NCBI GenBank assembly: GCA_902500995.1
Contig: CABVSR010000022.1
Location: 1-60,249, forward strand
Source: an uncultured Nitrospira sp.
GTDB taxonomy: Bacteria > Nitrospirota > Nitrospiria > Nitrospirales > Nitrospiraceae
DNA length: 60,249 nt
Direction: 5' to 3'
The notes under the pieces were generated by a model. That model saw nothing but the letters and a program-made list of their open reading frames with translations. It was not told where the DNA came from and searched no databases. The translations under genes were made by a program, and so were the position numbers. Shown here piece by piece: positions 1 to 9,001 of the stretch (position 1 is its first letter; each line of letters opens with the position of its first letter).

Positions 1-150
1 CCAAACGTGACCTCGTTGTATTGTGAGTCTTGACGCTTTTGCTGTGGCTGCTCATCGCGCCGCAGGGAAGCGTCTTTTTTTTCTGTCGATGGTTATGGGT
101 GGCTGCGCATGAAACGGCGCGGGCATGAAGAAAGGAGCGGGGATTTGTTT

Positions 151-657
151 ATGAAACAGGCAGGCATGAAGCGATTGGCTCTGATGGTCGGCATTCTTGG
201 ATTTGGCTTCGGTATGGTGGGATGTGGCGGCGGCGGTGAAGGCGGGGGCGAAGGGCCGATCGTTCCGCCACCTCCTGCTCCCGCAGAATATGCCGACAAG
301 CACATGCCTGCTGGTTGGTGGACGGATCCGAAGATCGTGGAAGAGGGGAAGGAACTGTACATCGGCGGCAAGAATCCCGACGTCAACTGTGCCAGCTGCC
401 ATGGCAAGGATGGCAAGCCGGTCAAGGCTGGTGCGCGTGACTTCCGCAATGGCGATCGGATGAAGATGTACTCCGACTCTGTCTGGTTCTGGCGCATTTC
501 AGAAGGCGTGCCGAACACGAAGATGAAGCCGTGGAAGAGCAAGTTGTCCGAAGAAGATCGCTGGAAGATTCTGGCGTTCGAGCGCTCGTTCGGATTGTCC
601 GGCAAGGGCTGGGATGCCAATAAGAAGGATTGGGTGCCTGCTGACCAGGTGAAGTAA
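151..657 (+). CDS. Monohaem cytochrome c lipoprotein
   Basis: A 168-residue c-type cytochrome, probably a periplasmic electron carrier of the respiratory cluster that follows. The N-terminus is a lipoprotein signal with a GMVGC lipobox (lipidated Cys about residue 25), then a Gly/Pro-rich linker. The haem site is CASCH at residues 80-84, and the likely sixth ligand is a Met in the TKMKPW segment near residue 125. The ATG at 151 was chosen over an in-frame ATG at 109 because an AAAGGAG Shine-Dalgarno lies 13 bases before it and it leads directly into the signal. An ATG at 166 is also possible. Its FWRIxxG...MxPW layout resembles the cytochrome at 9002, so the two look related. The function is inferred from the haem motif and position. 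Confidence 0.85.
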   Translation: MKQAGMKRLALMVGILGFGFGMVGCGGGGEGGGEGPIVPPPPAPAEYADKHMPAGWWTDPKIVEEGKELYIGGKNPDVNCASCHGKDGKPVKAGARDFRNGDRMKMYSDSVWFWRISEGVPNTKMKPWKSKLSEEDRWKILAFERSFGLSGKGWDANKKDWVPADQVK

Positions 658-722
658 TTCGCGTCTGGTTTGGTCCGAGTCATGGGTCAATCGGTTGGAA
701 TGAGGAGGAGCGGCGAGACATC

Positions 723-2426
723 ATGAAAATCTGGCAGCGCTGTTTATTGGTCATGTTCGCGCTAGTGGCGGTATTGGGAGGAGTGGCCTACGCCCAGGCT
801 CCCAGTGCGCCCCCCGTCGAGTTCCCCTATACGGGGAATCGCACGGCGGTATGGATCGTCGCTCAGCTCCACATTCTCTTTGCAGGATTTATCTTGGGCG
901 CGCCGATTTTCGTCGTCATTTCGGAATGGCTGGGGTATCGCAAGCAAGATCCTCGCTATGACCGGCTGGCCAAAGAGGTCACGAAGGTGACGGTCATTCT
1001 CTACAGTATGACCGCATTGACGGGCGGCCTGTTTATCTTTGTGTTGCTCGCCACCTATCCGCAGTTTACGACCTGGTTGATCAATCACTTCTTCCTGATT
1101 TTCGCCGTCGTCTACCCGCTCCTGTTCATCGGCGAAACCATCGTCCTGTACATGTATTTTTATACCTGGGATGCCTGGAAAGGTGAAAAGAAGGGGCGGC
1201 ACATTGCCTTGGGCGTGCTGTTGAATCTCATTGGTTCTATTACGCTGTTTGTGATCGACGCGCCGACTTCCTTCATGAACACTCCGGTCCGGGCGGAAGG
1301 AATTTCCCCGGCAGAATTTTTGGCGACCGCCTCCCTCTGGGATAAGGTGTTCAATTACAGCTGGATGCCGCTCAATCTGCATCGCCTCGTCGGCAACGTG
1401 ACCTTCGGGGGGTTCGTGGCGGGCCTCATCGCCGCCTACATGTTCATGGGGTCGAAGAAGGAAGAGGATCGGGCCTATTACGATTGGATGGGCTTCGTCG
1501 GCAATATGATCGGCGTGGGTGCGCTGTTGTTCCTGCCGTTCATGGGCTATTTGTTGGCCTACGAGCTCTGCGACTACGACGCCTCCATCTGCCCCTACAT
1601 GATGGCCGACCAGTTGTCGATGTTCTTTGAAATGCAGGGCGCGATGATCGGCCTCATCTTCTTGGCCAGTAATTACTATATTTGGCTGAGCATGAAGCGC
1701 ATCGAGGGTGTCGAACGGGTTCGAATGACGGTCGTGGCGCCGATCGTCATGGTCCTGCTACCGATCGTCATGACGAAGGTGCTGACCGATTATCCCGTGC
1801 CGGACCCAACATCGCTAGCCTTCCTCCTCCCGCTGCTGCTGGCGCCCGCCATCCTGGGACGGTTCATCCCGCTGACGGTATCTTCCAGTACCGTCATTAA
1901 GATCGGCTTTTTGATGGTGGTGGTCGGTAATGCGATTTGGATGACGCCGCATGGATTTGTGCCGACCGGCGCAAAGTTGGTGGCAGAATTGGAGTTGCCG
2001 TCTGATTGGAACTTCCTGGCGCTCATGCCGGCGAAAAATTCCGCCGCCTTCACGCTGGTCTTCGTCACGGTTGTGAACTATGTCATTTATAACCGGGCGG
2101 TTTCGCAAGGCACGATCGTGTGGGGCAAAATCGATTTCGCGTCGCAGTTCGTCCTGGTGTTCCTTGCGTTCAGCGCCATTTGGACGATGGGCCTGATGGG
2201 TGCGGTGCGATCCCTGTTGCGGAAATACTTCCACACCTACAACCTGTTGCCGGACTTCACGGCGGAATCCTTTACGCCGACGCTGTCGTATTCGGCTTGG
2301 TGGATTACCGGGATTACGATCGTCTTTTATGCAGTCGTCAGCTTCGCGATCATCGTGACGTTGCGCCCGAATGATTCCAAGGGCCATGCGCACGAGGGGA
2401 GCCCGGTTCCGGCAGGGGCCAAGTAG
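723..2426 (+). CDS. CydA-like (cytochrome bd subunit I-like) membrane protein, copy 1
   Basis: A 567-residue polytopic membrane protein of the cytochrome bd oxidase subunit I superfamily, with about 13-14 hydrophobic segments after a cleavable-looking signal (AYAQA, residues 22-26). A conserved His in VAQLHILFAG (residue 50) aligns with the first-helix haem ligand of CydA, and an NLHRLVGNV segment near residue 222 aligns with the second His. The quinol-loop motif GRQPW of true CydA is absent and no CydB neighbour exists, so it is unlikely to be a normal bd oxidase. It sits 65 bases after the cytochrome c gene and 39 bases before a cytochrome c membrane protein. A paralogue lies at 6404-8284. 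I infer a haem-b-carrying membrane subunit of the bc-type complex encoded here. Confidence 0.85.
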   Translation: MKIWQRCLLVMFALVAVLGGVAYAQAPSAPPVEFPYTGNRTAVWIVAQLHILFAGFILGAPIFVVISEWLGYRKQDPRYDRLAKEVTKVTVILYSMTALTGGLFIFVLLATYPQFTTWLINHFFLIFAVVYPLLFIGETIVLYMYFYTWDAWKGEKKGRHIALGVLLNLIGSITLFVIDAPTSFMNTPVRAEGISPAEFLATASLWDKVFNYSWMPLNLHRLVGNVTFGGFVAGLIAAYMFMGSKKEEDRAYYDWMGFVGNMIGVGALLFLPFMGYLLAYELCDYDASICPYMMADQLSMFFEMQGAMIGLIFLASNYYIWLSMKRIEGVERVRMTVVAPIVMVLLPIVMTKVLTDYPVPDPTSLAFLLPLLLAPAILGRFIPLTVSSSTVIKIGFLMVVVGNAIWMTPHGFVPTGAKLVAELELPSDWNFLALMPAKNSAAFTLVFVTVVNYVIYNRAVSQGTIVWGKIDFASQFVLVFLAFSAIWTMGLMGAVRSLLRKYFHTYNLLPDFTAESFTPTLSYSAWWITGITIVFYAVVSFAIIVTLRPNDSKGHAHEGSPVPAGAK

Positions 2427-2465
2427 GGGCCTCACATACTGGACTGGCGATAAACGAGGGCATTC

Positions 2466-3272
2466 ATGGGAAATATTATTAAAAAGCTGGTAGTGGGAGT
2501 CGTCATCGGCGGAATTCTCTTCGGCGCCACCAATGCGCTGGGTTTTCCGTTCGTCTTTCAGGCGCTGTTTTTCGGCTATGCCATGCTCGGCGCCATTGTC
2601 TTCATGATTCTCGATTTTCCTGCGCTCAAGCCGTTCGGCGGAGTGAAGGCGGTCGGGGCCTTGCTCGTGTTCTACGTCATTCTGTCGGCCAGTTATATTG
2701 CGGTCGGGGCGATGTGGCCACAGTATGACCCGGAGGACGAAAAGGGGAAAATTGAGAAGATTTTGAAGCCCAAACGGGAGCACTACGAGGCCGGCAAGGT
2801 AGAAGTGCTGATGCAGCGCGCCAAGGCTCTCGACGAAAAGGCCAAGGAACTCACCGCTCGCTTGCAGGCGTTGGGAGCGGCTCAGGCTCCGGCGGATCAG
2901 AAAGCCGGAGGAGAGAGCGCGCCGACTCCCACCACGGCTGCAGCCAGTGGTGATATCGCGAAGCTGGGTGAAGAGCAGTGGCAACTCCAGGAATGCTACA
3001 ACTGCCACAAGCTGAACGGCGAAGGCGGAAAGAAGCGCGGCCCGGAACTGGATAACATCGGCAACTTGCTGCCGGCTGCAGAGATCGCCAGAAAAATTCT
3101 CGATCCAAAGAGTTACAAGGCGGAAGGATTCGAGCAGGAATACGAAAAGGGCAAGATGCCCGACAAGTATAAGGACCTGATGGAGCCGAAGGACGTGGAT
3201 GCTTTGGCGGCCTGGTTAGCTGGGTACAAGAACGCTTCGGTGAATACGCCGAAGCCGATCAAGATGAAGTGA
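2466..3272 (+). CDS. Membrane-anchored monohaem cytochrome c with coiled coil
   Basis: A 268-residue protein with three N-terminal membrane helices (about residues 8-26, 30-50 and 60-82), a charged helical coiled-coil stretch (about 95-138), an Ala/Pro-rich linker and a C-terminal class I cytochrome c domain. The haem motif is CYNCH at 177-181 and the likely axial Met is in KGKMPDKY near residue 235. This suggests a haem domain held near the periplasmic face by the anchor. The gene lies between the CydA-like gene and the Rieske gene and ends 5 bases before the preferred Rieske start, so they are very likely cotranscribed. Its role as the cytochrome c1 equivalent is inference. Confidence 0.85.
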   Translation: MGNIIKKLVVGVVIGGILFGATNALGFPFVFQALFFGYAMLGAIVFMILDFPALKPFGGVKAVGALLVFYVILSASYIAVGAMWPQYDPEDEKGKIEKILKPKREHYEAGKVEVLMQRAKALDEKAKELTARLQALGAAQAPADQKAGGESAPTPTTAAASGDIAKLGEEQWQLQECYNCHKLNGEGGKKRGPELDNIGNLLPAAEIARKILDPKSYKAEGFEQEYEKGKMPDKYKDLMEPKDVDALAAWLAGYKNASVNTPKPIKMK

Positions 3273-3277
3273 GCACC

Positions 3278-4216
3278 ATGCAGCCGAAACTCAAATCAAC
3301 AGTTCGATGTACGGACGGTGAAGTCGGCGAAGTGCGTCGGGTCATTATGGACCCGCTCTCCCACGAAATCAGCCATATCGTGGTGGGTGGCGGCACGGCC
3401 GGTTTAGTTGAGCGCCAGGTTCCGATGGGGCAGGTCCAAGGGGTCACCGATGAAGTGGTGACGCTCCGTGGCACTTCAGTTGAATTTGCCGCATTGCCCG
3501 CCTTCAAGCGCGATGACTACGTGACGACCCACGAGGTGGAAATCGCGCATCTGGAAGATAGGATCCATGTCACGCCCGGCGAAGTCCTGGTGCCGTTCCC
3601 CGAACTGGAACGGAGCGTGAAGCGCAGAACGTTCTTCGCCAACTTCACCCATGCCATCGGTTTTCTGATCGGTTTCCCGCTTGCGTTTCCAGTGCTGCGT
3701 TACCTGATGAAGCCCATGTATTCGCCCTTTGACAACGAGTGGCTCAAGATCGGCAACTCCGGAAAAATCAAGCAGGACGATGTCGGTGTTCAGTTCAAGT
3801 ACAAGCGCAAAATCAAAGAAGCGTACATGCCTGAGCAGGAAATCGATAAGAACGTCTGGGTCTTGAAAGCGACGCCCAAGGTGCTGGAGACGATTTATCA
3901 AGGGAAGGATATGGAATTCCGTGACTCGGCCGGAAAACATATCTGGACGAACAAGAAAGATGTTCCCTATATCGCCTACTCAGGCAAATGCCCGCACCTG
4001 GGTTGCGGGTTCAAATGGCGCACGCACAAAACGCTGGGGCAGGTCTTTCTTTGCCCCTGTCACTTGAGTATCTACGACGCCGCGGGGAAGGTCCTGGACG
4101 GACCGGCTCCACGCCCGTTGGACCCCCTCCCCATCAAGGTTACGGCAACGGGTGATATCACCATTATTGATATGGAATTTAAGGCGGGCACGAAGGCCCA
4201 GGTTCGGATTGTCTAA
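3278..4216 (+). CDS. PRC-barrel/Rieske [2Fe-2S] fusion protein
   Basis: A 312-residue protein. Residues 1-80 resemble a PRC-barrel (DGEVGEVRRVIMDP, then IVVGGG), residues about 118-143 form one membrane anchor, and the C-terminus is a Rieske domain. The cluster ligands are Cys238 and His240 (CPHLGC) and Cys259 and His262 (CPCH). Cys243 and Cys261 match the disulfide cysteines of high-potential bc1/b6f Rieske proteins. The protein would oxidise quinol together with the cytochrome b encoded next. The ATG at 3278 is preferred, and a GTG at 3269 that overlaps the upstream stop is the alternative. The stop overlaps the cytochrome b start by one base, which indicates coupled translation. An N-terminal PRC-barrel on a Rieske subunit is unusual; its role is unknown. 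Confidence 0.88.
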   Translation: MQPKLKSTVRCTDGEVGEVRRVIMDPLSHEISHIVVGGGTAGLVERQVPMGQVQGVTDEVVTLRGTSVEFAALPAFKRDDYVTTHEVEIAHLEDRIHVTPGEVLVPFPELERSVKRRTFFANFTHAIGFLIGFPLAFPVLRYLMKPMYSPFDNEWLKIGNSGKIKQDDVGVQFKYKRKIKEAYMPEQEIDKNVWVLKATPKVLETIYQGKDMEFRDSAGKHIWTNKKDVPYIAYSGKCPHLGCGFKWRTHKTLGQVFLCPCHLSIYDAAGKVLDGPAPRPLDPLPIKVTATGDITIIDMEFKAGTKAQVRIV

Positions 4217-5331
4217 TGGATACGACTACGCAGCCGACGACCACGCAACCCTCAGTCATTGAAAAAGTCTTCGACTTTGTCGACGAACGCGTCGGACTGA
4301 AGACTTTACAGGCCAAAATGCTCAACGAGCCCGTCCCCGGCGGGTCACGATGGGCCTATGTGTTTGGCTCGGTGTTGCTCTTCATCTTCATCATGCAGGC
4401 GGTGACCGGCATTCTGTTGATGTTCTATTACGTGCCCACCGCCGACCACGCCTATGCCAGCACGCAGTACATCATCCACACGGTGGATTATGGCTGGTTT
4501 CTCCTGAGTTATCACTTCTGGGGCTCAACGGCGATGGTCGTCTGCGTCTTTGCGCACATGTCCCAAGTCTTTCTTTGGGGCGCGTATAAGAAGCCTCGTG
4601 AGCTCATCTGGTTGGTCGGGCTCGCGTTGTTCGGCATCGTCATGGGATTCGGCTTCACCGGTTATCTGCTCCCCTGGGACCAGCGCGCCTATTGGGCGAC
4701 GACCGTCGGCGTCGAAATCATGGACAAGACCCCGGTGCTGGGCGACTTCATGGCCAGATTCCTGAAGGGCGGTGCGACGCCGGGCCAGATGACGCTGAGC
4801 CGCTTCTTCGTGATTCACGTCATGGTGCTGCCGGCCGCGCTCATGGGATTGGCCGGATTGCATCTCTTCTTGTTCCGCAAGGCCGGCCCTGCCGGTCCGT
4901 TCCGTGGGAGTGTCGAAGAGATCAAGGCGAAGACGGATTATTTCTTTCCGCGCCAAATCTGGAAAGACATCGTCGGCATGGTCGCCGTGTTTCTCTCCAT
5001 CTGCAGCCTGGCCTTCTGGGAGCCGATCGTGCTGCTCGAAGAGGCGACCCCAGATCCCGGCGATTACCACCCTGAGCCGGAATGGTACTTCCTGTTCCTC
5101 TTTCAGCTGTTACGCCTGAAAGTGTTCGCGGGCGAATTCGGGCAGTTTCTGGGCGCCATTGCGTTACCCGGTATCTTCATGGCCCTGCTCGCGGCCCTGC
5201 CTTTCATCGATCGCGACCCGGAGCGAAATATCTTTAAACGGCCGATTGCATTAATCAGTTGGATTGTGGTCATGGCGAGCATTCTCATTTTCACCGTGGC
5301 GGCAATCATCAACCGCGAATTTTTGGAATAG
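4216..5331 (+). CDS. Cytochrome b (b6-type with C-terminal PEWY segment)
   Basis: A 371-residue diheme cytochrome b, the quinol-oxidising membrane core of a bc-type complex. The four haem-ligating histidines are visible as His100/His114 (13 residues between) and His201/His216 (14 residues between). The 14-residue spacing in the second pair is the b6 pattern, where bc1 cytochromes have 13. The Qo-site motif PEWY is at 288-291, followed by three more hydrophobic segments, so the b6 and subunit IV parts are in one chain, though it is shorter than typical full-length cytochrome b. It starts on the last base of the Rieske stop codon. The family assignment is firm; the exact partner set is inferred from the operon. 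Confidence 0.93.
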   Translation: MDTTTQPTTTQPSVIEKVFDFVDERVGLKTLQAKMLNEPVPGGSRWAYVFGSVLLFIFIMQAVTGILLMFYYVPTADHAYASTQYIIHTVDYGWFLLSYHFWGSTAMVVCVFAHMSQVFLWGAYKKPRELIWLVGLALFGIVMGFGFTGYLLPWDQRAYWATTVGVEIMDKTPVLGDFMARFLKGGATPGQMTLSRFFVIHVMVLPAALMGLAGLHLFLFRKAGPAGPFRGSVEEIKAKTDYFFPRQIWKDIVGMVAVFLSICSLAFWEPIVLLEEATPDPGDYHPEPEWYFLFLFQLLRLKVFAGEFGQFLGAIALPGIFMALLAALPFIDRDPERNIFKRPIALISWIVVMASILIFTVAAIINREFLE

Positions 5332-5349
5332 GCGGAGGGGCTTGGGCAC

Positions 5350-6375
5350 ATGACTGGTCGAGAGACGATGTCGTCATTCAAATTGGGGCTGGGCATTCTC
5401 TGGCCTGCTTGTTGGACCGCTCTGCCGATCAAGATGGCATTCGCCATGTTGTTTATGGCCATGGGCACCATCCATCTTGAGACCAAGCTCGGGATTACCT
5501 TCCTGATGCTGCTCATGAGCCCCGTCAGTGTCTTTGCGTTTTTCGTCATTTCGCTGGGTGTCGGATTTCACTTCGGTGAAGGAGTCGGGTTGCCCTTGCT
5601 CTTTTTGGTCTCCATTCCGGTCGATATCTGGGCACTGGGGCTGGTCGCTCGAACCGTATTTCTTGAGCGTCTACGGCTTGAACCACCGGATTCACTCGGG
5701 GTGGCCCTGTGGGTCCGGTTTGCCGTTGCAGGGGCCCTGTATCTGCCGCTGCTGTGGGTGATTGAGAGTGGTGCGACCGACCTCGCTCGCTCCATCGTGA
5801 AGTCGATTCTCGACATGGACATGTTGAAGGGGCTTCCGGTCGCCGAACGCATCGGTCTGGAATTCACCGCCTGGGGAAGCGCGTCCTTGCTGGTACTGAT
5901 CGCCCTGACCTATATCGGACTTTCGATCCTTGGCAAGTTGGTCGAAGGGAAGGCCGCTGCGGCGCAGCCGGCAGGCGACAATTATCAGGGGCTGATTTCG
6001 CGATGGGATATGATTCGCGTGCCGGCCGATCAGAGCCTGATGCTCACGGCCTTTACGGCAGCCGGCGCCGTGCTCAGTATTTTGTTCTGGATGGTGCTTC
6101 CCGTGTCGACCCCGCATCCCCATGAATGCTGCAAGCCGGCCACTGTCGCTCCCGCCCCGCCCTTCGACCCTCAGAAATCCCTCTCTAAAGGGGAAAAAGT
6201 CCTCAAGGACGCGGAAGTGAAGATCGCGGCGTTAGAGCAAAAGACGGCCGAAGACGAGAAAGACAAGCTAGAAAAATCAAAGGGCGGGAAGGAAAAGGCC
6301 GGTGCTAAAGACAGCTCCGCCAAGAGCGACGGCAAGCCTTCGCAAGCAACGGCCGGGAAACCGGCGGGTAAGTGA
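5350..6375 (+). CDS. Unknown polytopic membrane protein with Lys/Ala-rich tail
   Basis: A 341-residue protein that I do not recognise. About six hydrophobic segments span residues 10-255, and the last 80 residues form a charged Lys/Glu/Ala-rich helical tail. A CC pair (HPHECCKP) follows the last membrane segment; with the neighbouring histidines it could bind a metal, but this is speculation. A GGAGGGG Shine-Dalgarno lies about 9 bases before the ATG; a second in-frame ATG is at 5368. It sits 18 bases after cytochrome b and just before the second CydA-like gene, so it is probably an accessory or structural subunit of the same complex. Confidence 0.75.
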   Translation: MTGRETMSSFKLGLGILWPACWTALPIKMAFAMLFMAMGTIHLETKLGITFLMLLMSPVSVFAFFVISLGVGFHFGEGVGLPLLFLVSIPVDIWALGLVARTVFLERLRLEPPDSLGVALWVRFAVAGALYLPLLWVIESGATDLARSIVKSILDMDMLKGLPVAERIGLEFTAWGSASLLVLIALTYIGLSILGKLVEGKAAAAQPAGDNYQGLISRWDMIRVPADQSLMLTAFTAAGAVLSILFWMVLPVSTPHPHECCKPATVAPAPPFDPQKSLSKGEKVLKDAEVKIAALEQKTAEDEKDKLEKSKGGKEKAGAKDSSAKSDGKPSQATAGKPAGK

Positions 6376-6403
6376 CATCATGCGGAACGACGAGGTGGGA
6401 ACA

Positions 6404-8284
6404 ATGATGAACCAAGGGCTGAATGTCACCAATCACGGTCGCCAGATTGCGGGCCGCATGGCCCTAGTCGCGGGATGTGCCGCATTGCTGGGATGGATCG
6501 GCTCTCCGGACGCAGCCTTCGCGCAGGACGCCGCTGCCGCGGCACCGACTGCTTATCGCGATCTTCCTTATATCGGTAGTCGAAACCTGGTGTGGATCAT
6601 CGCCCAACTACATCTCCTGCTGGCGGGATTTGTGCTCGGGGTGCCGATTTTCGCTTGGTTATGCGAAGTCGTCGGTTGGAAGTCCGGCGACAAGCGGTAC
6701 GACAAGCTGGCAAAAGAGTTTACCAAGCTGCTGACATCGTCCTATGCCACCACCGCCTTGTTCGGCGGCATCCTGCTCTTTCTCTTGATCGGTTTCTATC
6801 CCAAGCTCATGGCATACCTGACGGATATTTTCTTTCCGTCATTCCTCGTCTATTGCGCGCTGTTTCTTGTGGAGACCGCGACACTCTATCTCTACTGGTA
6901 TGGCTGGGATGCCATGTCGGAAGGGAACGGCAAGAAGTTTCATATTTTCCTGGGTTTCCTCCTGAATGTGTTCGCCTTCTTCATCATGATCGTGCCGAAC
7001 TCCTGGGCCACCTTCCAGGCAAGTCCCGTGGTCATTGCCGAAGGTACGGACTTCGAGCGCGCATGGGCTGCCACCTGGAATCCCACCTGGTGGCCGGTCA
7101 ACATTCACCGTATCATCGCGAACGTCGTGTTGGGAGGGTACATTTGCGGCGCCTACGCGGGGATCCGGTATTTGTCGGCCAAGAGCACGGAGGAGCGCTA
7201 TCACTACGATTGGATGGGATACGTCGGGAATTTTATCGGCGTGTTCGGCTTGTTGCCACTGCCCTTCGCCGGCTATTGGCTGATGCGTGAAATTTACCAA
7301 TACAATCAGCAGATGGGCATCACGCTCATGGGCGGATTCCTGTCCTGGCTGTTCATCTTGCAGGCCATGCTGATCGGAGTGTTGTTCCTCGGATCCAATT
7401 ATTATTTCTGGATGGGAATTACCCATCGAATACCGGGGTCTGAAGGCCAATATCGAAAACCGATCATGGCGATGTTGATTATTCTGCTGCTCTGTCTCGC
7501 GGTGTGGATGACGCCGCATTCACTGGTCGCCAGTCTGGAAGAAGCCCAGAAAATGGGAGGCACGCACCATCCGCTCCTGGGTGTGTTCGGCGTCATGTCG
7601 GCCAAGATGACCGTATCGAACCTGATGGTGCTTGTCACCTTCATGAGTTTCATCATGTACTGGCGGGCGGGAAAGGAAGATACGGCCGGCTGGGCCAAGG
7701 TCGCGAAGTCCGTCATGGGTGCCGTGCTCGTACTGGCCGGACTGGCCGTCATCGTGCTGGGTGTGTGGGGATACTTTGTCCCGGCCATCATCCGCATCAA
7801 TTATTTCTCCACCTCGCAGGTCGCCATCGTCATCTTCGTGATGCTCACGATTACGCCGCTGACTGCCTTGCTCTTGAAAAGCGCCAAGACCACGACCGAA
7901 ATGGTCTGGGGAAAAATGCCGCCTCGCGCCGGTTATTCGCTGGTGCTCAACGCCGTGATGGTCATCCTGCTGATGACCTTGATGGGCTACGCTCGCTCCT
8001 CCTCCCGCGTTCACTGGCACGTGTATGGTGTCATGCGCGATTCCTCCCAATATGCATTCTCACCGGCGCTCGGGTATGCGGCGGCGCTGATGGCCTTGAA
8101 TACATTCTTGTTCTGTCTGCTGGTGGCCTTTATTTTCTGGGTCGCTACCATGGGCGACAAGGCGAAAGCCGCCGCCGGCGCAAAGGGTTCGCCCGAGCCA
8201 GGCCGCATTCCGGCCATGGCGGGAGGTGCGCAAGCATTAGATGGAGCAGTGGCAGACAGGTCCGAACATCCGGGGCAGGTCTGA
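6404..8284 (+). CDS. CydA-like membrane protein, copy 2
   Basis: A 626-residue paralogue of the protein at 723-2426 with the same order of features: signal segment ending near AFAQD (about residues 38-42), first-helix haem His in IAQLHLLLAG (residue 70), later His in NIHRIIANV, a shared WMTPH motif, and no GRQPW quinol loop. The start at 6404 was chosen because GAGGTGGG precedes it by about 4 bases. An ATG at 6380 or the adjacent ATG at 6407 is possible, and the open frame extends back into the previous gene. No cydB is found nearby. Two CydA-like chains in one cluster could form a heterodimer, which would parallel the CydA/CydB pseudo-symmetry; that is inference. Confidence 0.84.
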   Translation: MMNQGLNVTNHGRQIAGRMALVAGCAALLGWIGSPDAAFAQDAAAAAPTAYRDLPYIGSRNLVWIIAQLHLLLAGFVLGVPIFAWLCEVVGWKSGDKRYDKLAKEFTKLLTSSYATTALFGGILLFLLIGFYPKLMAYLTDIFFPSFLVYCALFLVETATLYLYWYGWDAMSEGNGKKFHIFLGFLLNVFAFFIMIVPNSWATFQASPVVIAEGTDFERAWAATWNPTWWPVNIHRIIANVVLGGYICGAYAGIRYLSAKSTEERYHYDWMGYVGNFIGVFGLLPLPFAGYWLMREIYQYNQQMGITLMGGFLSWLFILQAMLIGVLFLGSNYYFWMGITHRIPGSEGQYRKPIMAMLIILLLCLAVWMTPHSLVASLEEAQKMGGTHHPLLGVFGVMSAKMTVSNLMVLVTFMSFIMYWRAGKEDTAGWAKVAKSVMGAVLVLAGLAVIVLGVWGYFVPAIIRINYFSTSQVAIVIFVMLTITPLTALLLKSAKTTTEMVWGKMPPRAGYSLVLNAVMVILLMTLMGYARSSSRVHWHVYGVMRDSSQYAFSPALGYAAALMALNTFLFCLLVAFIFWVATMGDKAKAAAGAKGSPEPGRIPAMAGGAQALDGAVADRSEHPGQV

Positions 8285-8350
8285 TCGGCAAGATGCTCTT
8301 CTCCTGTTGATCAGGAATGGGTCGTGTTCATTATCCTTTGTTGAGGACTT

Positions 8351-8971
8351 ATGAGTGAAGTTGTCAAATTGCAGCTAATCGGTCTGTGCGTCGTCGGCCT
8401 GGGAGTCGTGATTCTACTCTTCATCAAGGGGCAGTTTCTCCGGGTCATCGGCTTTGTGGCGATCGTGCTCGGCTTGTTCTCGCTGGTTGCGTTAGCCGTG
8501 CCTCAAATGGCCTCGTTGCCGCCCGCCGAAGAAAGCATCAATATTGCCGACATCAAAACCCCCACGGACATGGCCACGATCGGCCAAAAAATATTCTTCA
8601 GTAAGGGCCAGTGCGCGCTGTGCCATTCCATCGGCCCCAGCGAGTCCGCTCGCTGCCCCGATTTGAAAGGCATCGGCGCCAAATTGTCACGGGAGTTCAT
8701 CTTTGAAAGTTTGACGGAACCGCAAGCCTATCTGTACCTGGACTATCGGCACGAGGGTATCCCGAAGGAATATCCGGCGCGGATGCCGTACATCAATAAG
8801 AATCCGATCGGCCTGTCCAAGAACGAAATTCTTTCGGTGATCGCGTTCCTCCAGCAGATGAGTGGTGAGCCGATCAGTGTGAACCCCTCCGAACTGGACC
8901 TTCCCCGCGCCACTCCGGCACCGGTGAAGGCGGCGGACGCCGGCACGGTGGCGGTCGCTCAGGCACGATAA
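8351..8971 (+). CDS. Membrane-anchored monohaem cytochrome c
   Basis: A 206-residue protein with two N-terminal membrane helices (about residues 5-26 and 30-52) and a cytochrome c domain with CALCH at 88-92. The domain carries an ARMPYINK segment whose Met is the likely sixth ligand. Two further cysteines around the haem region (one is in SARCPD) may form a disulfide. It follows the second CydA-like gene by 66 bases and precedes another cytochrome by 30 bases. It is inferred to be an electron-transfer subunit of the same complex. Confidence 0.85.
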   Translation: MSEVVKLQLIGLCVVGLGVVILLFIKGQFLRVIGFVAIVLGLFSLVALAVPQMASLPPAEESINIADIKTPTDMATIGQKIFFSKGQCALCHSIGPSESARCPDLKGIGAKLSREFIFESLTEPQAYLYLDYRHEGIPKEYPARMPYINKNPIGLSKNEILSVIAFLQQMSGEPISVNPSELDLPRATPAPVKAADAGTVAVAQAR

Positions 8972-9001
8972 GTTATTCTCGGTGAAGGAGAGGAGGAAGG
9001 T

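Noticed and set aside
1815-3008. A 397-codon open frame on the - strand
   Set aside because: It lies opposite the CydA-like and cytochrome c genes, is rich in Arg/Gln/His as expected of an antisense shadow, and has no ribosome-binding site or recognisable domain.
723-8284. The two CydA-like genes as a standard cytochrome bd oxidase
   Set aside because: No cydB is present and the GRQPW quinol loop is missing in both; the genes flank bc-type subunits instead.
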